This document shows, in pieces, positions 57,442 to 64,000 of a DNA stretch of 64,000 bases. The DNA is taken from positions 1,275,752-1,339,751 of the forward strand of contig NW_003314281.1 in the NCBI RefSeq assembly GCF_000143415.4. The letters are read 5' to 3'. Source of the DNA: Selaginella moellendorffii. Its lineage: Eukaryota; Streptophyta; Lycopodiopsida; Selaginellales; Selaginellaceae. Under the pieces are notes generated by a model. It was not told where the DNA came from. It saw only the letters and a program-made list of their open reading frames with translations, and did not search any database. How positions within the stretch are numbered: position 1 is the stretch's first letter; each line of letters starts with the position of its first letter. A program made the translations under genes and the position numbers.

Positions 57442-58033
57442 TGGCATGTGGCCCTTTGCACTAGTATATCTTAATACCGGTCTGAGAAATAGAATGGCAT
57501 GTGCCCTCAGGCCTTTTACTAAATCACCTTTGAAAGAAATGCAAGCCTCTATGTCGTAAAAAAAAGGTACTAGAGAAATTCCTTAATAATATGAATGTTA
57601 TTTAGTTTCATGAAAATACACTAAGGGTCAAATGAGTTAAATGACTTCTCCAGACTAGCAATGCCTCTTGCTACACCTTCACAATTAGATTCGTTAGAAA
57701 AAGATAACATTGAATAATATCTAAATGTTCTCACCATTAAGTTATATGTCTAGCTAATAGGAATGACGTTCATCTTGGAAAGCTCACCACACGCTCAATG
57801 AACAAACAAATAGTGTGTGCGTGCATGCCATCGCTCTTCTTTAGCTTCAGATTCGGCTTATTCACCTTGACAATGAGATTTATTATACAACCAGATGGAC
57901 TCAGTCTGGACACAAAGTCACTGCGCTAGTCACCATGCCCCAGATATGTCTAGCCCCTGGACAAAAAACATATAATTTCACGTCATTTTCAAATACTTGA
58001 AAATTTGTACCTAGTCCCATTTTACTGAATAAA

Positions 58034-58057
58034 TCCCACTTTAACGAAATAGAGCTT
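58034..58057 (-). repeat. Right terminal inverted repeat
   Basis: Reverse complement of the left repeats without a mismatch. Confidence 0.9.
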
Positions 58058-58084
58058 TTTGACACAGTTGTTATGCAAGAATGT

Positions 58085-59540
58085 CCATTCGAGTGGAAGA
58101 AGCCACAAGAGGAGAGTTTTATGGTGCTGAAATGATTGTTGCGCTAAGCTTCAGTGCTTCCCATTGCTAATCCATCGAAACCTTACGAAGTGACATACGA
58201 TGCAAGTGGTTATGCATTAGGAGGAGTTCTCATGCAAGAGGGACAACCTATTGCATATGAGAGTCAAACTTTGAATCCCGAGGCACAACGCTATTCCACA
58301 TATGAGCAAAAGTTACTCTTTATTATTCATGCTTTACAAACATGGCGACACTACCTTTATAGTGCAATGTCTGTAGTGTTGACGGATCATGAACCACTTG
58401 TGTATCTTTTCACACAGAAGGAGTTGAACTCTAGACAAGCTTGTTGGATAGTCAAACTCATGGAGTTTGGGGAGTTTTCTATTGAGTATCGTCCGGGAAA
58501 ATCAAATGTGGTAGCAAATGCTTTATCTCATGTTCATCATATAACGGCATTACAAACATGGTTTTGTCATCATTTGAGTAAGGTGGTCAATGAGTTTGAG
58601 CAGTTAGTTGAGCATGCTCAGGCTCAAGATGTTAAGGTGGCCTCTTTGCAAGACCAGATGGAAACCCCTTTCTTGTTTGTGAATGATATTTTTTACTATA
58701 ATAGCCGTGTCTATTTGCCATGGGTGGATGTGTTAATTACTCAAGTTTTATTCCACTATCATGATCATTTAGAGGCCAATCATTTTGGGGGGAAGAAGAC
58801 GTATGAGTTGATTAAGCGCAATTTTTATTGGAGGAATATGAAGGTTGATATCCTTGAGTATTATAAATCATGTGAACTCTATCAATGGGTTAAGGTGCCA
58901 TGGGAGAAGTTGGGGGGACTTTTGCAACCTTTACCTATTCCTTAGAGCCATTGATGTACTATCTTTATGGACTTCATCACTTGTTTGCCATGAACACAAA
59001 GGCAGGGATTTATATCTTCCATTGGTGCAATTTACTTACAATAATAGCCAACACAGTGGAACTAAGTTAAGTCCTTACTTTGCCATGTTTGGAAGGCATC
59101 CCCAAATAGCGGTGGAGTTGGGATTGCATTTAAGGAAGGACATTCAAGATAAGCTTAATTCTAAGGTGACTAATCTGGCCACAAAACTTAATGAGATTCT
59201 GGTGATGTGCAAACGGAATTTACAGGTAACCCATGATAGAGTAGAGAAATTCACTAATGAGCATTGCCAATTCCAAGAATATAAGGTGGGTGATCTTGTC
59301 TTTGTACAAGTGATCTTTCCATCAAGTGAGTGATGGAACACTTTGGTGCCTTTACAGACAGGGAAGAGTGACAAACTCTCCCATTGATATGTTAGTCCAT
59401 ATAAAGTGTTGGAGTGCATTGGTAAAGTGGCTTATCAGGTGCAGCTGCCAGCTGGGGTAAAACTTCATCTAGTATTTTATGTCAGCTAGTTGAAAGGTGT
59501 ACTATCTCGAAGTGATGGGCCCAATGCCTCCTTAATGTAT
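58085..59540 (+). pseudogene. Ty3/Gypsy pol fragment (RT end, RNase H, integrase pieces)
   Basis: Plus-strand frames in Gypsy order: PFEWKKPQEESF, TYDASGYALGGVLMQ and TDHEPLVYLF (RNase H, 58190-58420), FSIEYRPGKSNVVANALSH, and HFGGKKTYELIKRNFYW (integrase zinc-binding part, with the last Cys replaced by Tyr). The integrase core is missing, then FTYNNSQHSGTKLSPYFA, and a chromodomain-like end ([16 protein letters not shown], 59410-59470). Stops and frame breaks make it non-functional. Confidence 0.85.
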
Positions 59541-59631
59541 ACGGCTGTGGAAGATGGACCAGGAGGTTGAGCAGGGTTCCCCATAAAGGGTGATCACCGG
59601 TACAACTCATCTTTGTGACAAGGACTTTGTT

Positions 59632-59888
59632 GGGGGGGAAGAATTGTTAGGCACCAGCTTTGACCATATGGTCAACGTTAGTTAAAGGGAGGCTCAAGGG
59701 TATATTAAAGCATGTTAGGGTAAGGACTTAATCTACTCTAGAGCTCACAATGGAGCAGGGGTGCAATGGAGCTTTTGAGGTAGCTCGAGGGTGGTTGGGT
59801 GGTGAAGAACTTCAAGGGGAGGCATAGTGTAGTCTACAAAGACTAGATTTTTGTCTTTTCGTGCTAAATCATAACATTAGTATCAAAG
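59632..59888 (+). mobile_element. Gypsy LTR with flanking PPT and primer-binding site
   Basis: GGGGGGGAAGAA at 59632-59643 is a polypurine tract. Then 59645-59876 runs from TGTTAGGCACC to ATCATAACA (TG...CA, 232 bases). TTAGTATCAAAG at 59877 resembles the initiator tRNA-Met primer-binding site. Pol lies before it and gag after it. Confidence 0.65.
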
Positions 59889-59929
59889 GGAGGTTGGTTG
59901 CGATAGCTGACCAAGTTGAACGCTAGAAT

Positions 59930-60896
59930 CTTATTGTCAATAATGGTGCTGACAATGGTGCCGACGGAGCTGCAGAGATTTGGACCATTCAAGATGTGGT
60001 TTATAAGCTATGAGCCCTTAATCGAAATCAACAAGAGATGTAAGACGATATGCATGGCATGATGGATACCATGCATGGGCTTGTTGAGGCACTCAAGGTT
60101 GGACGTGGTAGCGCTCCAAATAAGCTTTCCTGGGTAGATCAACTCAAGATTCCAACCTTTTCCAGTGATGGTGGTATGCACGAGTGTCTCGCTTAGCTAA
60201 CCAATATGAAGAAGTTCTTGGCTACTAAGGGAACTCTTGATGTAGAGGCTTTAGTGGTTATTCCAATGGTTTTGCGTGATGCAGGTCTTTGGTGGTGGAA
60301 TTGACTTGAGGAATCTCATGTTGTGGATAAAAAACCACCAGTGTCAACCATAGATGAGTTTGAAGCTGCTTTTCATTTATGTTTTACCCCTTACTACAAT
60401 GTGGAGAATGCTCATACAAAACTTTGATATTTTCAGCAAGGGAAAATGATGTTTGGGGACTATATTGAGAAGCTTACTCGCTTCATTAGCCGTGTTCCAA
60501 CAAAGGATCCAGATCAAAACAAGTCCTATTTCATTGATAGCCTTCATAGTGAGAGCATGCGGCAACACTTGTGTCATTTTTAGCCTACAAAGAGTTTGGA
60601 GGAGCTTTTTGATGTGGCTCATTAGCTTGACAATGACAAGCACAAGTCTCGCAAGCATTTGAGGAATTCTTCTGTCGAAAATTTTCGTGATGATCACTAT
60701 GGACACAAAGATGGGAACAAGCACCACAAATTGAAGTCTGTAGTGACTACTTTGGATGCAAAGGGGTCAAAGAAGCAGAAGTTCTTTGTGAAGAATTATA
60801 GACAAAGTTGTCATCGTTGCGGTGAGCTTGGACACTACAAGGTTGATTGTCTATAGCTAAAGCACAAGTGTAAGCCACAAATTTTTCCTTTCCAAT
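59930..60896 (+). pseudogene. Gypsy gag, decayed
   Basis: An open plus-strand frame broken by stops carries MHGLVEALKVGRG, LKIPTFSSDGG, DEFEAAFHLCFTPYY, GDYIEKLTRFISRVP, and the zinc knuckle CHRCGELGHYKVDC (CX2CX4HX4C, 60809-60850). Several stops are TAG or TGA where CAG or CGA is expected. Confidence 0.85.
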
Positions 60897-61262
60897 TTGC
60901 CAACTTACCTCATCTATCCGACCAACACTGCATTGGTTTTTGCTAAGTTCCCTCACCAAGGTTTTCGCCTATTGTACCAACTCCTACTTGGTCCTACTTG
61001 GTTTCAACTACTCACTGCACGAGTAATGGAGCATTAGCCATCCATCCACGGATTCCCAAATCTCTCTCAATCCCCCTCCCCGGGTTAGACTGGACTTAAG
61101 GTTCGGCTACACTCCCCGCAAGCACAAGCAGCCAAGCACACCAAATCTCCAAGTTCCTAACATCCTTTGGTACAACAAGACTTGATCATAGGACCCTCTA
61201 AATCCCAAGTCTTGGGTGCAACACTTGCTTCGGGACGCCAGGGCGAAACACCGTGGCCTAAC

Positions 61263-61880
61263 TGTAGCGCACGTGGTTTTGACCCTTTATCCTATGGTGA
61301 TTTACCATAGGATAACACCACGAAGCAGAACCTAAACCCTCTTTGTGCCACGTGACAGATGCCACGTGTCACATACCACCTGTCCGTGCCACGTGTCCAT
61401 AGGAACCCGAGGTTCAGGGCCTTGGGCCACTGAACGAAGGAACGGTGCCAAACTCCCAAGCGTGACACCAAGGAGTGATGGAACCGGACCATAGAGCAAC
61501 TCCCGAGCATATAGCCCAAGGAGCGAAGGGACAGGAGCCCGGAGCGACTTGGAACAGTCCTGGAGCAACCAGCATCCCAATGCCAGGACCAGCACGCAAA
61601 ACGGAGCCAAATAGAGTCTGGCGCTATTTCGGCATACCGGTGGCCTAACGTGAGGATATGGGTACTCCACCAGCTAGCATGGAATGGAACTTGGGCTTAG
61701 ACCCAAGCCGGACGCAGAACAAGGACAGGCACGCAAGCGGGAGCTAGACTATGCCTCAGGTTGGTCGGCCATGCTCGACCTACCCACTATCCCTATTATA
61801 CATTTGGAACCCCCCATAGCCCCCCCCCCTTTGAGGAACACACGCTTTGGGCTTTCACCCCAAGCCTCCCTTAGTATCAG
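61263..61880 (+). mobile_element. LTR-like block with hairpin and three G-boxes
   Basis: Begins TGTAGCGCACGTGG and is repeated in rearranged form at 41380-42040. Contains the hairpin TTATCCTATGGT-GATTT-ACCATAGGATAA (61287-61315), three CACGTG boxes (61349, 61363, 61390) and a C run near 61823, and is followed by TTAGTATC, similar to the primer-binding site at 59877. Confidence 0.65.
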
Positions 61881-62700
61881 GAGTTAGTCTCTGGGACAAG
61901 CTCGAAACTTACTAAATATGGAATGTCCCTAGATTGTGAATTTGGACACGGGACGAACACCATTGTGTTTAGGCCAACCTCTACATTCCGTAGATATGCC
62001 AAATGAGCAAATCTGGACACTTTCCATAAATAGCATTTGGGACCGAAATGAGACTAACACAAAGGGCATGATAGCGAGGGTGTTTGGCAGACACGGTAAG
62101 CTATCATTTAGCAATATTGAGGGACCAATCTCAATACGCGAGGGTTTTTGTCAAGCCAGTGCAAGACAGAGCAAAAGAGAATTAAGAGCCAGGCCGAGTA
62201 TGCTCAGCTAGAAACACATAGGAGTTCCTACCTTATGTCCATCTGGCTAAGTACAAGTGCTAAGCCCAGTAAACTAACACTTGAACAAGAGGGGCTGATA
62301 AAGGGAACCAGTAATACCGACCTCCTGCCATCGTGGCAGTAAGGTAAGAGTATCCGAAAGGACTAGCCGACAGGTAACTTTCGATACCCGAAGTCACATT
62401 CGCGACACTAACGGCCCAGTATGGGTACCTCTACCCCCCCACTTCCATCCCAAAGGGAAGGTCCAAGCCCCTAGGGAGGGCGAGGACCAATGAGCCACAA
62501 GGTACTCAAGTGGGGCACCACTCCACATGAGCCGGGAGCACTGCAGTTAGTTTCCCTTTCGGGAGTGGGAGCTGCTCTTGAGCACTTCCTTGGGTGGCCT
62601 CTCCGGCACCACCCGAGTCCATGCTCACTCCCACCTAAGGCCCCTCGGCCCCAATCTCAAACCTCAGTCAGTTTGGAAGCACCACTGGAGAGTTTTTTCA
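61881..62700. other. Retroelement-like sequence, no gene recognised
   Basis: Short open frames only. No domain motif seen. Confidence 0.4.
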
Positions 62701-62822
62701 AGACTGGTTCCTAGACCCCACTACCCTTATAAAATTTTGGGAACCCCCTGAATCCCCCTCCCCCCCCCCCCCCCCCCCGTGGGAGACGAACGCTTTGGGC
62801 TTTCACCCCTTGACTTGTATTA
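62700..62822 (+). repeat. End of a third LTR-like copy, with C19 run
   Basis: CCACTACCC, GGGAACCCCCTGAA, the C run at 62760-62778, then ACGCTTTGGGCTTTCACCCC parallel the last 80 bases of the block ending at 61870. It is followed by TTAGTATTCGGA. Confidence 0.65.
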
Positions 62823-62825
62823 GTA

Positions 62826-63092
62826 TTCGGACTCGGTCTCGGACTCGATCTTGGACTCGATCTCGGACCCGACTTTGGACTCGGTCTCGGACTCGATTTC
62901 GGACCCGATTTCGGACTCGGTCTCGGACTCGGTCTTGGACCCAATTCAGATCTCGGACTCTGTCTCGAACTCAGTCTCAAACTTGGTCTTGAACTCAATC
63001 TCCGATTCAGCCTCGGGCTCAATCCCTGACTCTATCTCGAACTCGGTCTTAGAGTCGGTCTTGGACTCGATCTCAAACTCGGTCCCATCTGA
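62826..63092 (+). repeat. Minisatellite of TCGGAC/TCGGTC units
   Basis: About 22 imperfect copies of a 12-base unit (TCGGACTCGGTC and variants), more regular at the left end. The length multiple of three keeps several frames open on both strands, producing Ser-Asp or Arg-Thr repeat peptides that need not be real. Confidence 0.85.
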
Positions 63093-64000
63093 TGAACTCT
63101 TTGTCATTTTGGTCATGCTTTCGGGGATCCTTTAGCCTACGACACCTCGGGGAGTTGGTTCCTTACAACAAGCAGCAGAACAAGAAGAATGGCCAATCTT
63201 CTACTGACGGTAAGTTAGATACTAAAATGTTGTAAACTTTGTAGCGTGAGGATGACAGGGATGACTATTCTAGTTGGAGGAAGAGGTTTTCAATCATTAC
63301 TCTGTAAGCGACTAATTTTTCCATTCTACTTTAGTCACTTAACCACACCTCCGACCACTTGGAGGAGTTTTACTCACAACCTCCATAAGTCTTATCTTCG
63401 ACTTGGGCTTGCTAGCCCCGGGAATGGCATCTCCGCCACTCAACCTTTGCACTTGGTCCAAGTGCTCCACATGTCCAATCCCATGACCGACACCCCAAGG
63501 TACCATCGACACATCAGCCCGTTACGCTAAGGCCATGCCCATTCACCTTGGTCACACTGGTGGTTTGACACCACCTATACCACAGTCCCGTCTCTCAAAA
63601 ACTAGACCATCCGTCCATGAGTGATCATCCAGATCTACTCCTTAGCATCCTTAGGATACCCATAGACATGGGGAATGGCCTTCCCCAATATCCCTTTTCT
63701 GGTCCCCACCAAGTCCCCTTTCTACCCATGGCCGTGTTCGCCAACACTGCCACTGGATCAAGGCCCACATGCCCGACCACTAAATCCCACGGTCCTCTGG
63801 GACTTCCTCACCACACGACTGTATCCTTGGTCACTACACCAGAGGACTACTCCTCTTCCTTTCCACAGTCTAGGACTTCGGGACAACATTTCGGAACACC
63901 GTGGCCTTACGCAAGCCTCGTGGGTACTCTCCTCGCCTTCCACCTTTGGGTGCTCTAGCCATGGGCTTAGAGCGAGGTTCCGTTGAGCCACGCCTGGTAT
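63093..64000. other. No recognisable gene
   Basis: Frames at 63246-63530, 63617-63958 and others lack motifs. C- and CAC-rich on the plus strand, unlike the tract at 42-45 kb. Confidence 0.4.

Larger units (their letters stand above)
45826..57515. repeat. Dispersed 22-base palindrome family
   Basis: Two 8-base arms ATGGCRTG and CAYGCCAT around a 6-base centre that is itself often (A/T)GGCC(A/T). Positions seen: 45826, 46906, 46972, 48183, 48374, 48886, 49963, 50038, 51738, 51815, 52597, 54110, 54208, 56042, 56099; decayed at 51678, 53495, 57441, 57494. Nearly all are exactly 22 bases long. Some lie in introns, some between genes, some in coding exons. None was seen outside this element. Such a spread of short palindromes resembles transposase-binding subterminal repeats, but these fill the whole element. 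Confidence 0.85.
45440..58057 (+). mobile_element. Large DNA transposon with phosphatase and DUF7869-type transposase genes
   Basis: The outer ends are a perfect 24-base inverted repeat starting AAGCTCTATTTCGTTAAAG (45440-45463 and 58034-58057). Inside are two divergent genes, a minus-strand HAD/NIF phosphatase gene and a plus-strand transposase gene, separated by a 2.5-kb intergenic region. About twenty copies of a 22-base palindrome are found throughout. The left part is duplicated: a third terminal repeat at 48501-48524 starts a second copy of the phosphatase half, so 48501-58057 may be the actual element and 45440-48500 a truncated relative. The right flank is Gypsy pol. No clear target-site duplication was found. 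The ends do not match CACTA, MULE, hAT or Mariner ends that I know. Confidence 0.8.

Noticed and set aside
45826-57515. CRISPR-like array made by the 22-base repeats
   Set aside because: Spacing is irregular (66 bases to over a kilobase), the repeats are palindromes inside eukaryotic genes, and there are no cas genes.
45440-58057. Classification as CACTA (En/Spm)
   Set aside because: Ends do not begin with CACTA or show a 3-base target duplication; only the DUF8039-like repeats recall Spm-associated proteins.
62795-63135. Open frames giving Ser-Asp and Arg-Thr repeat proteins
   Set aside because: They are by-products of the 12-base minisatellite, open in several frames on both strands, with no start context or flanking coding signal.

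Overview
The window looks like nuclear DNA of a vascular plant, and most probably a lycophyte such as Selaginella. The protein families are plant ones (xyloglucan endotransglucosylase, F-box, many PPR fragments, plant-type CCCH/DEAH helicase), introns are very short (about 40-60 bases, canonical GT-AG), genes are tightly packed where they survive, and a 100-base run of N marks an assembly gap at 39668-39767. The species call is inference from gene style; no database search was possible.

Layout. 1-20.4 kb: a gene-rich stretch with a tRNA-Gly, a pseudouridine synthase, a TTI2-like ARM-repeat gene, a pair of related small basic proteins, a PARP-fold protein and an Arb2-domain gene. It is followed by an AT-rich desert (13.5-16.4 kb) and the first copy of a segmental duplication. 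20.5-30.3 kb: XTH, a broken pseudouridine-phosphate glycosidase, a protein kinase, a DEAH/CCCH helicase, a broken GatB gene and an unrecognised lysine-rich gene. 30.3-40.3 kb: decayed sequence, the second copy of the duplication with an intact F-box gene, a miniature LTR retrotransposon (TRIM), PPR and TTI2 pseudogene pieces, and the assembly gap. 40-64 kb: almost pure transposon territory, made of Ty3/Gypsy pieces and LTRs around a very large DNA transposon.

The most interesting object is the 12.6-kb DNA transposon at 45440-58057. Its ends are a perfect 24-base terminal inverted repeat. It carries two divergent genes. The plus-strand gene encodes a probable transposase, with two DUF8039-like repeats followed by a DUF7869-like catalytic region. 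The minus-strand gene encodes a protein with a C-terminal HAD/NIF (FCP1-like) phosphatase domain. The element is peppered with a 22-base palindrome (arms ATGGCRTG and CAYGCCAT around a 6-base centre) in introns, intergenic DNA and even coding exons. A third, internal copy of the terminal repeat at 48501 begins a second, partly duplicated left end. The phosphatase reading frame of that inner copy is open with its catalytic motif intact, whereas the outer copy is dead. The transposase frame runs about 1017 codons interrupted by five stops, every one a TAG, as expected if methylated CAG sites had decayed. I do not recognise this element as a named superfamily.
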